Shown here in pieces: positions 22,095 to 32,313 of a stretch of DNA of 64,000 nucleotides. The DNA is from Oikopleura dioica (taxonomy: Eukaryota; Chordata; Appendicularia; Copelata; Oikopleuridae). The position numbers were made by a program, and so were the translations under genes. Each line of letters begins with the position of its first letter. Within the stretch, counting starts at the first letter, position 1. The notes under the pieces are model-generated. The model was not told the DNA's origin, ran no database searches, and saw nothing but the letters and a program-made list of their open reading frames with translations. The stretch spans positions 16,088,269-16,152,268 of the forward strand of contig OU015567.1 in assembly GCA_907165135.1 (NCBI GenBank). The letters are read 5' to 3'.

Positions 22095-23101
22095 TGATAC
22101 CGTTGGATTGAAACTCTTTTAAATAAATAACTCTAGCTCTGACTCTGCAAAATCTGCAAGAAATTTAACACAAAATTCGGCGGTGTTACGGTTATATTGA
22201 GTATGAAGAGAATGAGGCAGAAATGAAAATTTTTCAAATTTCGCAGCGCGCGCAGCTGCAGCGAATTTCCAAGCGTGTTTTTCTTTCCAAATAAGGAGAC
22301 GCGCGAATTGTTTTTCTCGTTGTTTTCAAATTTTCGTTTCACCATTTTTACGTAACCGCCACCGCCAAGAGAGTTCATTTTAGAAAATCAAATTTCTCAC
22401 TATGTGACCCAGATCATTTCTAAAATAAACCCTCTTTATTTTCGTTTTCGTCTATCAAAAAGCAAGTCCAGTAAGCAAGTCCATAGTCGTTTCCGTTGCG
22501 TTTGTCGTCGTCGTTGTAGTAGTAGTCGTAATCGTAAAAGCCGTCGCCGCTGCCAAAGTCGTCAGCACAGTGCATTCCGTCGTTATTGTAGAAGATGGCC
22601 AGTCGTTCTAAATCGAGCCAGAAAGGAGTTTTGACAACTTTGCCTACCTAGGAGCAGTTACTGATACCGCCATCCCGCGGTGCACGGGGTCACAGTATCA
22701 AGCCTCAAAGAGGAACTCGGCTAGGGGTTGAATCCATCAAGCAGCAGCAAATCGTAAAAACCTGTTGAGCTATTGAAATCAAGGAGAAAAATATCAGAAA
22801 TAGTAAATAAGGAGATGAGTTGTGATTTTCATGCAACCTAAAAGTGTGAGAGAAAAACGCCCAAGGGGCGGTGGCTAATGTGCCTTCAGGGAATGAAATT
22901 ACGCGTACGTAACAGAGAACTACAGTCATGTCTGACTCAGATTGACCTTCTACAATTTTTTCTTTTGAATTTGCGATAAGGCTCAATATCGCTTTTAAAT
23001 GTATGTGATTTTCATGCACATAATCAACCAAATTGGCGCAAATGGACCGTGAGTTTTTCGATTCAATTTTTATTTTTTGTGTTCTTTCCTTATCGTTATC
23101 A
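22095..23101 (-). repeat. E3 3' LTR (1007 bp)
   Basis: On the plus strand it starts TGATACC and ends GTTATCA. It has one CArG box (22287-22296), the double hairpin (22641-22717) and the CACATAGTG hairpin (about 22378-22426). It differs from the 5' LTR by A versus G near 22786. Confidence 0.93.
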
Positions 23102-23156
23102 GTATGACCCTACCAGGGTATCTTTTATCTTTTTGAGCTTCTTTTGAGGAATAGAA
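23102..23156 (-). promoter_or_regulatory. Pre-3'-LTR segment of E3
   Basis: Read on the element strand it has CTCAAAAAGATAAAAGATA, then ACCCTGGTAGGGT, which forms an ACCCT/AGGGT hairpin, then CATAC at the LTR. The purine-rich part is separated from the LTR by the hairpin. Confidence 0.5.
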
Positions 23157-26100
23157 CTATTGAATCTGAGCTGAAGGCCCAAAAATAAGAATGTTTTGCT
23201 TTCGCGGATGATTTGGGTAAGTTCTGAGGAAATATTCATTTATCAATTCAGTAAGAACAGTTTTATTTTTTGCTTTAAAATCGGTTATACCAAACTGTGC
23301 ACAAAGGACCTTTAGCTCGGGTTTTGACAATTCAAAAAGAGTTTTCTCCTCTTTCAAATCAAGTATCGAAAAGAAAAGCAACTCTCCTGATTTGCTTTTA
23401 CGCCAATTTGGGTGATTTTTTGAAAATGATTCTCTTATTTTAATCCTAATATCGCTAGCGCTATCTGTATGTTCCGCTATTTCAATGTCAAATTTGAAGC
23501 AGATGAATTTGAGAGTATCTTTACTTAATTCGCCTAATTTTAATACACAACATTTTTCAATCATCATGTCAGCCTCTATAATTTTATATTGATCATCAAG
23601 TTTCTCGAAAAAATGCCGATTGTCATCCTCAAATTTAAAATCCAACATATTTCCGCCAAAATCAAGCCTACGTTTCACCCTGTCCAAATTTTCTGGGTTA
23701 TAATTAGCATGAATTCTCGGTGTAATCAGATTAGGGTCTAATAAATTATCTATTTCCGCTGAATCTAAATTTGGCATTTTATTCTGGGGAAGAGAATCTT
23801 TTGAGGCCTCCCGCTCGCGTTTTCTATTCTGAGAAATGTCAAGTTTATCATAAGAAGTCAAATTTTGGGGCTGATTTAAATTTGACCCGAGAATTGTTTC
23901 CGGCTCGGAGTCTGAATCGTCGAGCGTTACCTCGAAGCTCGGATTTGTCACATACTCAAATTCCGACCCTGAAACACTCTCATCATCTGATTTTTCGTTG
24001 AATAGAACCTGTCTCTCCGTATCCTCACAAGAATTTTCAGCCGCGATGACACTCTGAAAAGAAAGCGACTCTTCCTCCTCAGAATCAGAAGAAGTTTCGC
24101 TTACATTTTCATGTAACAATTGCACAAAAAATGTCTCGAATATTGAATCGACTACTCTGTTAGTCAATTTTTCTTCTAAAATTTCAAGCTTTTTCTCAAT
24201 TTCAGTTTCCCTAACCTCAGAATAAGCGTTCATTATGGGCTCAATTTGGCAAAAATTACGTTCCTCATAAAAAATAGGGCTTCGTATTTCCGGCAAAATA
24301 TCACAAATTTCATCTTGCGTATCGATAAGAATTTTTTCATCATTATCAATCGGTCTCATATTGAATTTTCTTATGTGGTCCGCATGTCTCCGATAACTTT
24401 TGTCCCCTGATTTTACAGTATACCACGTTCCTGCGTTCGATTTTGATAAAATTGTGAAAGGGCCAATAAACGAAGGTTTTTTACTCTCAAAATTTTTGAT
24501 TAGTACTGATTCTCCTAATTTATATTCAATAAATTTTGGATTCGAAAATTTATCGAGTCGTTTAGCTTTTTCGCCGTCCAAATCGGATCTGATTTTTTCA
24601 AAATCAATTTTTATCTGTAGATCATAATCCCTCCAATTTGAGTCAACAAGATTATGTGGATTTTTAGCTCCGGTTTGCACTGTGAAAGGGGCTAATTTAG
24701 TGACGCTGTGAACGGCAGTATTTAAATCGTGAACTATTTCAAAAAGATAATTATCCCAATTTTGATAATTACACTTTGCCCTCAATCTACTTTTAAGGCT
24801 TCTGTTAAAATTTTCCACCTGACCATTAGACTGTGGATGTCTTGGCGGGGTAAAGTGGGGCTCAATGTTATTTTCCGTCATGAATTTCGCGATCTCAGAG
24901 TGCTCTCGTGCATTATCAAGGACAACCATTCGTGGGAAATAAGGATTACGAAAAATAACGCTTTTAAATTTGTCAAGCAATCCTAGAGAATTACGATTTT
25001 GAAGTGGTTCGCAGTACGCAAACTTTGAGAAAAAATCTATGATGACCATCACATGCTTATTTCCTGAGTCGGTTGGTGGGAGGGTTATCAAATCGAAGCC
25101 TAGAACCTGATAGGGGCTTTCGGGTGTTTTAAAGGTCAAAATCGGCGCTCTATTAGGGTGAAAATTTGGCTTATCCTTCTGACAAAATTCACATGACTTT
25201 ATAAAATCGCGAATGGCTTTATTCATTCTCGGCCAAATATACTTTGTTGCAATTTTTAAAAATGTCTGGTCTGTCCCAGCATGTGCATAAGAGTGATATT
25301 CCTCGATGATATCATTTTCAAGATTTTTGGGGACGCAAAAACGTTTATTTCCTTCCTTATCAACTAGAATAAGTTCACCGGTTTCTAATATTTTAAGGTC
25401 CTCTCTTAGCATTTTATAGAAAAAAATGTCTCCCTTTGGAGCATTGGGCCATCTGTCAATTCCAACGAATTTTCGAACGTCTCCAAGAATTTGATCTAAT
25501 TTTTGTAATTCACAGAATTTTGAAGGAGAAAATTTGATTTGATTAATTGAAAAATTTTCGACTTTGCATGAATTGTTTCGACTAAGAAAATCACTTATTT
25601 TCATCTTACTTGAAGGACGCTGAATAATTCTAAAGGAAAATCCTTGAATATCTGTCACCCACCTGGCTATTTTCTGGTTGTTGGTTCTTAGTGTTCTTAT
25701 GAACTTAATATTGCCGTTATCAGTGATTAAGTCGAATTCACGAAATGATAGATAAATTGCCCATTTTTCCATGCATAATTTGGCGCTAAGCAACTCTTTT
25801 TCAATTATCGTATATCTCGCTTGTGCATCGGAAAAATTTCCGCTATTATAACAAACAGGTGCCAGACAGTCTGAATCGTGCATGTGATTTTCCCCGCAAA
25901 ACCCTCGCTCGCAAATGTACAAAACCCCTCCGTATCCCTTATCGGATGCATCTGTTTCAAGGACATATTTTACTTCATCTGTTGGGGGGATTTTTAACTC
26001 TATAGCATTATTACAAATTTTTTCTTTCAAAATTTCAAGGGCTTCTGAGGCTTCAGCCGACCATAAAAATCCTGATCTATAAGTTTTTGTTATGGGCAGA

Positions 26101-27758
26101 GCAATCGACGCAAAATTTTTAATAAATCGTCTGTGATAGTTAAGAGCCCCAAAAAGACTTTGTGCCTGTTCTCTCGATTTCGGTATACAAAGATTTTTAA
26201 TTGCTTGAATCCTATCCAAAGACGGGGAAATTTTACCGTTAAAAATATCATATCCACAAAAACTTACTTTTTCCATAAAAAAATCTGCTTTTTTGCAATT
26301 TATTCGTAAATTGTTGGCCGCCAAAACAAGAAAAAGCTTATTTAGATTTTCAACATGTTCCTCTTCTGTTTTAGAATGGACTAAAAGATCATCCATATAA
26401 GCTATTACCTCAGTCTTTTTAATACCCGCTAAACATTTGTCCATTATTCTCATGAAAAAATTAGGGCTGTTTTTGCAACCCATGGGCATTCGTAAAAATT
26501 GAAATTGGCCAAATTCACAACTAAACGCTGTCTTTTGTTTCGAGTCCTCGTCAATGGCCAATTGATGAAACCCCTTAAGCATATCTAAGCTACTAAAAAT
26601 ACGGCTTTTGCTAAGATAAGAAATACTATCCTCAAGATTGGGAAGAGGATGATGGGTTTGAAGAGTGACATCGTTTATACGCCTAAAATCAACTACAAGT
26701 CTAAATTTTCCGTTTTTCTTTCTTACAAGCAGACAAGGGCTATTCCAGGGGCTAGAACAGGGCTCTATTATTTTATTCTTAATTTTATTATCTAGAATCG
26801 ACCGAAATTCCTCCCTTATTCCGAAGGGAGTTCTGTACGGATGCGAGGAAATAGGTGCCGATGACCCAGTATCAATTGAAAATTTTTCAAGTGAGCATTC
26901 TGGCAAGGGATCGTCATCATCAAGAAAAAGAAAAGAAAACGAATCATCTACAAGCGAATAAAATTTCTTTTTTACTTTTGGAGATCTTATTTTTCCTACA
27001 TTAATATTCTGCACTTTTGAAGCTTTAATTTTATTAATTCGAGCGACTTCAGCCACCTCGAAAAGTTTAACGAAAGTTGTTCCGGGGTGAATTTTTATTG
27101 ACGATTCCGTTGGGTTTACTACTAACGCTCTAAATATTGGGGCTTCTGGGGTAATTGTTTGAAAACTCGGTATCAATTGTAATTTTGACTCGCCAAGATT
27201 AGAATTTTCGAAAAACAAATTACGCGACTTATCAATCCCAGGGACATGAAGGTCTATAAGCATTTCCGATCGGGGCCTAAATGTTATCGTTTCGGTCGAA
27301 ATCGCGTCGAAAAAATCTGTTTTTTCCTCAGCTCCCACTTGATTTATGGAACAAAACCGATCAATCGGGCCTGCTTTAATCAATTTTCTTCTGTAAAGAT
27401 TAATCAAAATTTCGTTTTCTTCTAAAGCAGGGGCCCCTAAAATGGGGCTGAGCTCATCTGAGACAACATAAAATACGGATTTACCCCATGAGACGCCGTC
27501 AATAAAAATATCTGCTTCTATTTTGCCGTAGATATGAATTTTACCACCTGAATAATTAAGAACTTCAATATTTGTTTTTATGATTTTTTTGTTTTTTGGT
27601 ACATTTTTTTTACACAAAATATTTAATTGAGAACCAGTATCAATTAAAAAGTGAACATTTTTATCAAAAACTTTTGCATTTATGTGAAATTGTTTTCCTA
27701 TGGTATTTACAAAAAATTTCGGAACGGCAATTTGGCCAAAATTCGTCCCGCTTAGGAG
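23157..27758 (-). CDS. pol: E3 Pol polyprotein, intact (1533 aa after frameshift)
   Basis: I translated the frame from the slip site and it is continuous to the stop at 23157. Approximate residues: protease DTGS at 40-43; RT with YMDD at 454-457 (26388-26399); RNase H with catalytic D near 603 and a Cys/His-rich insertion C..C..H-M-H..C just after; integrase HHCC zinc domain near 820-865; catalytic D near 888, D near 946 and E 34 residues later; GPY/F near 1100. Then come an acidic, Ser/Glu-rich linker, SYDKL with NRKRERE near 1300, and two tandem modules near 1408-1455 and 1473-1520 with L-x-x-L-S-K start signatures that resemble SAP motifs. RT/RNase H make cDNA, and integrase inserts it. 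The tail is longer than in typical Ty3/gypsy Pol. Confidence 0.93.
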   Translation of the reverse strand, partial: LLSGTNFGQIAVPKFFVNTIGKQFHINAKVFDKNVHFLIDTGSQLNILCKKNVPKNKKIIKTNIEVLNYSGGKIHIYGKIEADIFIDGVSWGKSVFYVVSDELSPILGAPALEENEILINLYRRKLIKAGPIDRFCSINQVGAEEKTDFFDAISTETITFRPRSEMLIDLHVPGIDKSRNLFFENSNLGESKLQLIPSFQTITPEAPIFRALVVNPTESSIKIHPGTTFVKLFEVAEVARINKIKASKVQNINVGKIRSPKVKKKFYSLVDDSFSFLFLDDDDPLPECSLEKFSIDTGSSAPISSHPYRTPFGIREEFRSILDNKIKNKIIEPCSSPWNSPCLLVRKKNGKFRLVVDFRRINDVTLQTHHPLPNLEDSISYLSKSRIFSSLDMLKGFHQLAIDEDSKQKTAFSCEFGQFQFLRMPMGCKNSPNFFMRIMDKCLAGIKKTEVIAYMDDLLVHSKTEEEHVENLNKLFLVLAANNLRINCKKADFFMEKVSFCGYDIFNGKISPSLDRIQAIKNLCIPKSREQAQSLFGALNYHRRFIKNFASIALPITKTYRSGFLWSAEASEALEILKEKICNNAIELKIPPTDEVKYVLETDASDKGYGGVLYICERGFCGENHMHDSDCLAPVCYNSGNFSDAQARYTIIEKELLSAKLCMEKWAIYLSFREFDLITDNGNIKFIRTLRTNNQKIARWVTDIQGFSFRIIQRPSSKMKISDFLSRNNSCKVENFSINQIKFSPSKFCELQKLDQILGDVRKFVGIDRWPNAPKGDIFFYKMLREDLKILETGELILVDKEGNKRFCVPKNLENDIIEEYHSYAHAGTDQTFLKIATKYIWPRMNKAIRDFIKSCEFCQKDKPNFHPNRAPILTFKTPESPYQVLGFDLITLPPTDSGNKHVMVIIDFFSKFAYCEPLQNRNSLGLLDKFKSVIFRNPYFPRMVVLDNAREHSEIAKFMTENNIEPHFTPPRHPQSNGQVENFNRSLKSRLRAKCNYQNWDNYLFEIVHDLNTAVHSVTKLAPFTVQTGAKNPHNLVDSNWRDYDLQIKIDFEKIRSDLDGEKAKRLDKFSNPKFIEYKLGESVLIKNFESKKPSFIGPFTILSKSNAGTWYTVKSGDKSYRRHADHIRKFNMRPIDNDEKILIDTQDEICDILPEIRSPIFYEERNFCQIEPIMNAYSEVRETEIEKKLEILEEKLTNRVVDSIFETFFVQLLHENVSETSSDSEEEESLSFQSVIAAENSCEDTERQVLFNEKSDDESVSGSEFEYVTNPSFEVTLDDSDSEPETILGSNLNQPQNLTSYDKLDISQNRKREREASKDSLPQNKMPNLDSAEIDNLLDPNLITPRIHANYNPENLDRVKRRLDFGGNMLDFKFEDDNRHFFEKLDDQYKIIEADMMIEKCCVLKLGELSKDTLKFICFKFDIEIAEHTDSASDIRIKIRESFSKNHPNWRKSKSGELLFFSILDLKEEKTLFELSKPELKVLCAQFGITDFKAKNKTVLTELINEYFLRTYPNHPRKQNILIFGPSAQIQ

Positions 27759-28927
27759 TTTTTTGTACTGTCAGTTGTCGGAGCTTGTTGGTTATTTGTA
27801 TCTTTATTGTTACGAACACGGCAATTTCTTCCAATATGGCCAAAACGGCGGCATTCATAACACTGAATTTTCGGACAATTTGGTTTGATGTGACCGTGCA
27901 TTCCGCAATTGCGGCAAATTCTAGGAGGAAAAAATTGACTGGGGAATGGTTGACCCGAAAATCCTTGATTTTGTTGCCCGGGCGCTTGAAATGCTGAATT
28001 GAAAAACCCATGACCAAACGAACTAGGAGGGGCGCTTTGCAAGCCCTGGCGACGAATAATCTCGGTTTCATTTTTTTCAAAAGAAGCACTCTCTTTTTTC
28101 TCAGCTTCAAGCCTTGCAATTGTTGCAGTCAACTTTTCGATAGACTGAGCGAGCTCGGAATTCTTGCGCTCGTAATTTGCTTCCATCTGCTCAAACCGGG
28201 AATCAAGAAGCTCACTTGTTTTGTCAGTAAAGAAAGCCGCAAAATCCCGATGAGAACTTATGGCAGAAACATGGGCACTCAAATAGCGCTCCCGCTCATC
28301 CAAAAAAGCTACTTTCTCTGCCATTGATTTTTTACCATGACCATGGTCACGTAGAAAACTTTGATTGCAGGGCTCGATATTTTTGGCCATGTGCTGATCG
28401 ACAATAAAACTTTGGGCGTCGGGCTTGTCGTTTATGATCTCTGCGATAGATCGAACCCTTTTCATAAAGGAAGAATACTTCTCATTGTTTTCAGATCTCC
28501 TTGTCAAATTTTCAAGTTCGCCCAAGGCCCGTTCGCGCCTCTCCTCGTCCGTTTCTAACCCGAAAAGCGATTCCAAAAAAGAAAACGCTTCTTCTTCCTT
28601 ATCAAAACCGGACATTTCTCTCCCATAGTTATTCAAAAATTCAGTAGAGCAATTATTTCGAATACAATCAACTGCCTGTCGCTCAAATTGCGCAACAAGC
28701 TCAGTTTCCTCAGATTCCCGTTTATGATCTTTTATACTTTTACGAAAAATTTTTTTCATATTCGAAATTTTATCGCACAGACTTTTTTTGGACACGGTAA
28801 ATTCGTAAGCCTGCATGTTTGGCCGAAACAGCTGGCGTTGATTCAAAAATGGAAAGGGTTGAAAAAGGATTTCCTCTGGCATTCGAGTTACCTTTGTGTG
28901 ATGATCCGGTTCCGGAGTGGGCACCAT
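27752..28927 (-). CDS. gag: E3 Gag, intact (391 aa)
   Basis: ATG at the LTR/PBS border. It has a capsid-like helix-rich first 230 residues, a coiled-coil segment (about 235-285), then a Gly/Phe/Gln/Pro-rich stretch. Two CCHC knuckles follow: C-x2-C-x4-H-x4-C starting CRNC, then one starting CYEC. The tail is Asn/Thr/Gln-rich. The knuckles should bind element RNA during packaging. It overlaps pol at the slippery heptamer. Confidence 0.93.
   Translation of the reverse strand: MVPTPEPDHHTKVTRMPEEILFQPFPFLNQRQLFRPNMQAYEFTVSKKSLCDKISNMKKIFRKSIKDHKRESEETELVAQFERQAVDCIRNNCSTEFLNNYGREMSGFDKEEEAFSFLESLFGLETDEERRERALGELENLTRRSENNEKYSSFMKRVRSIAEIINDKPDAQSFIVDQHMAKNIEPCNQSFLRDHGHGKKSMAEKVAFLDERERYLSAHVSAISSHRDFAAFFTDKTSELLDSRFEQMEANYERKNSELAQSIEKLTATIARLEAEKKESASFEKNETEIIRRQGLQSAPPSSFGHGFFNSAFQAPGQQNQGFSGQPFPSQFFPPRICRNCGMHGHIKPNCPKIQCYECRRFGHIGRNCRVRNNKDTNNQQAPTTDSTKNS
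27758..27764 (-). promoter_or_regulatory. -1 frameshift heptamer A_AAA_AAC (E3)
   Basis: Gag-frame codons acA AAA AAC TCC TAA. The pol frame has no stop from here for 1533 codons, so -1 slippage is the simplest route to Pol. Confidence 0.88.
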
Positions 28928-29933
28928 GATACCGTTGGATTGAAACTCTTTTAAATAAATAACTCTAGCTCTGACTCTGCAAAATCTGCAAGAAATTTAA
29001 CACAAAATTCGGCGGTGTTACGGTTATATTGAGTATGAAGAGAATGAGGCAGAAATGAAAATTTTTCAAATTTCGCAGCGCGCGCAGCTGCAGCGAATTT
29101 CCAAGCGTGTTTTTCTTTCCAAATAAGGAGACGCGCGAATTGTTTTTCTCGTTGTTTTCAAATTTTCGTTTCACCATTTTTACGTAACCGCCACCGCCAA
29201 GAGAGTTCATTTTAGAAAATCAAATTTCTCACTATGTGACCCAGATCATTTCTAAAATAAACCCTCTTTATTTTCGTTTTCGTCTATCAAAAAGCAAGTC
29301 CAGTAAGCAAGTCCATAGTCGTTTCCGTTGCGTTTGTCGTCGTCGTTGTAGTAGTAGTCGTAATCGTAAAAGCCGTCGCCGCTGCCAAAGTCGTCAGCAC
29401 AGTGCATTCCGTCGTTATTGTAGAAGATGGCCAGTCGTTCTAAATCGAGCCAGAAAGGAGTTTTGACAACTTTGCCTACCTAGGAGCAGTTACTGATACC
29501 GCCATCCCGCGGTGCACGGGGTCACAGTATCAAGCCTCAAAGAGGAACTCGGCTAGGGGTTGAATCCATCAAGCAGCAGCAAATCGTAAAAACCTGTTGA
29601 GCTATTGAAATCAAGGAGGAAAATATCAGAAATAGTAAATAAGGAGATGAGTTGTGATTTTCATGCAACCTAAAAGTGTGAGAGAAAAACGCCCAAGGGG
29701 CGGTGGCTAATGTGCCTTCAGGGAATGAAATTACGCGTACGTAACAGAGAACTACAGTCATGTCTGACTCAGATTGACCTTCTACAATTTTTTCTTTTGA
29801 ATTTGCGATAAGGCTCAATATCGCTTTTAAATGTATGTGATTTTCATGCACATAATCAACCAAATTGGCGCAAATGGACCGTGAGTTTTTCGATTCAATT
29901 TTTATTTTTTGTGTTCTTTCCTTATCGTTATCA
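28927..29933 (-). repeat. E3 5' LTR (1007 bp)
   Basis: Carries a CArG box at 29119-29128, the CACATAGTG hairpin (29210-29257), and the double hairpin with GATAC 29495-29499 and GTATC 29527-29531. A GTTACG-TACG-CGTAAT hairpin lies near 29735. It is followed by the TTTCA duplication. Confidence 0.93.
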
Positions 29934-32313
29934 TTTCAGATAATAAAAATCAAAAAAAAAATCAAGAAAAATTCTGATGCGTTTTTTGGCATTTGCAGAT
30001 GATTTTCAGGTCATTAAAATCATAAAAAAAATCAAGAAAAATTCTGATGCGTTTTTTGGCGTTTTCAGATGATTTTCAGGTCATTAAAATCATAAAAAAT
30101 CAAGAAAAATTCTGATGCGTTTTTGGCGTTTTCAGATGATATAAAGGTCATGAAAATCAAAAAATCAAGGAAAATTCTGATGCGTTTTTGGCGTTTTCAG
30201 ATGATTTTCAGGTCATAAAAATCAAAAAATCAAGAAAAATTCTGATGCGTTTTTGGCGTTTTCAGATGATTTTTAGGTCATTAAAATCAAAAAATCAAGG
30301 AAAATTCTGATGCGTTTTTTGGCGTTTTCAGATGATTTTCAGGTCATAAAAATCAAAAAATCAAGAAAAATTCTGATGCGTTTTTCGGCATTTTCAGATG
30401 ATTTTTAGTTCATGAAAATCAAAAAATCAAGAAAAATTCTGATGCGTTTTTTGCATTTCAGATGATTTTCAGGTCATAAAAAATCAAAAAAATTTTATGC
30501 GTTTTTGGCGTTTTCAGATGATTATTAGGTCATAAAAATCAAAATAAAATCAAGGAAAATTCTGATGGGTTTTTGGCATTTTTAGATGATTTTCAGGTCA
30601 TAAAAATCAAAATAAAATCGAGGAAAATTCTGATGCGTTTTTGGCGTTTTCAGATGATTTTCAGGTCATTAAAGTCAAGAAAAAGTCAAGAAAAATTCTG
30701 AAGCGTTTTTGGCGTTTTCAGATGATTTTTAATTCATAAAAATCATAAAAAATCAAGGAAAATTCTGATGCGTTTTTAAGCGTTTTCAGATGATTTTCAG
30801 GTCATTGAAATCAAAAAATCAAGAAAAATTCTGATGCGTTTTTGGCGTTTTCAGATGATTTTAGGCCATTAAAATCAAAAAATAAAATCAAGAAAAATTC
30901 TGATGCGTTTTTGGCGTTTTCAAATGATTTTCAGGACATAAAAATCAAAAAAATCAAGAAAAATTCTGATGCGTTTTTTGGCGTTTTCAGATGATTTTTA
31001 GGTCTTAAAAATCAAAAAAAAAAATCAAGAAAAATTCTGATGCGTTTTTTGGCGTTTTCAGATGATTTTCAGGCCATAAAAATCAAAACAAAATCAAGAA
31101 AAATTCTGATGCGTTTTTTGGCGTTTACAGATGATATAAAGGTCATGAAAATCAAAAAAAAATCAAGGAAAATTCTGATGCGTTTTTGGCGTTTTCAGAT
31201 GATTTTCAGGTCATAAAAATCAAAAAATCAAGAAAAATTCTGATGCGTTTTTGGCGTTTTCAGATGATTTTTAGGTCATTAAAATCAAAAAAAAATCAAG
31301 GAAAATTCTGATGCGTTTTTTTGGCGTTTTCAGATGATTTTCAGGTCATAAAAATCAAAAAATCAAGAAAAATTCTGATGCGTTTTTCGGCATTTTCAGA
31401 TGATTTTTAGTTCATGAAAATCAAAAAAATCAAGAAAAATTCTGATGCGTTTTTGCATTTCAGATGATTTTCAGGTCATAAAAAATCAAAAAAATTTTAT
31501 GCGTTTTTGGCGTTTTCAGATGATTATTAGGTCATAAAAATCAAAATAAAATCAAGGAAAATTCTGATGGGTTTTTGGCATTTTTAGATGATTTTCAGGT
31601 CATAAAAATCAAAATAAAATCGAGGAAAATTCTGATGCGTTTTTGGCGTTTTCAGATGATTTTCAGGTCATTAAAGTCAAGAAAAAGTCAAGAAAAATTC
31701 TGAAGCGTTTTTTGGCGTTTTCAGATGATTTTTAATTCATAAAAATCATAAAAAAATCAAGGAAAATTCTGATGCGTTTTTAAGCGTTTTCAGATGATTT
31801 TCAGGTCATTGAAATCAAAAAAAAAATCAAGAAAAATTCTGATGCGTTTTTTGGCGTTTTCAGATGATTTTTAGGCCATTAAAATCAAAAAATAAAATCA
31901 AGAAAAATTCTGATGCGTTTTTTGGCGTTTTCAAATGATTTTCAGGACATAAAAATCAAAAAAATCAAGAAAAATTCTGATGCGTTTTTTGGCGTTTTCA
32001 GATGATTTTTAGGTCTTAAAAATCAAAAAAAAAAATCAAGAAAAATTCTGATGCGTTTTTTGGCGTTTTCAGATGATTTTCAGGCCATAAAAATCAAAAC
32101 AAAATCAAGAAAAATTCTGATGCGTTTTTTGGCGTTTACAGATGATTTTCAGTTCATTAAAACCAAAAAAAAAACAAAAAAAATTCTGATGCGTTTTTTG
32201 GCGTTTTCAGATGATTTTCAGGCCATAAAAATCAAAAAAAATCAAGGAAAATTCTGATGCGTTTTTTGGAGTTTTCAGATGATTTTCAGAACATAAAAAT
32301 CAAAAAAAAAATC
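29934..32313 (+). repeat. Satellite array left of E4, forward; inverted-repeat arm with 37616 onward
   Basis: About 34 monomers. A block of about 1.0 kb is present twice in tandem (about 30130-31130 and 31130-32110), visible from the gatataaaggtcatg and aaaaattttatgcg variants recurring at that spacing. From 32313 leftwards the variant order mirrors the plus-strand array from 37616 rightwards, including the rare ggagttttcag and gtttacag monomers. It ends in mid-monomer, fused to truncated E4 pol. Confidence 0.92.

Larger units (their letters stand above)
22095..29933 (-). mobile_element. E3: intact, apparently autonomous LTR retrotransposon
   Basis: A 7.84-kb minus-strand element with 1007-bp LTRs that differ at one base that I found. 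The target duplication is TTTCA (22090-22094 and 29934-29938). Gag and the whole -1 pol frame are open. This is the only copy in the window with no coding break, and it is very young. Confidence 0.95.

Noticed and set aside
27752-28927. Assigning the elements to a named clade or the sequence to a named species
   Set aside because: Domain order supports Ty3/gypsy type, but clade and host need a phylogeny that cannot be run here.
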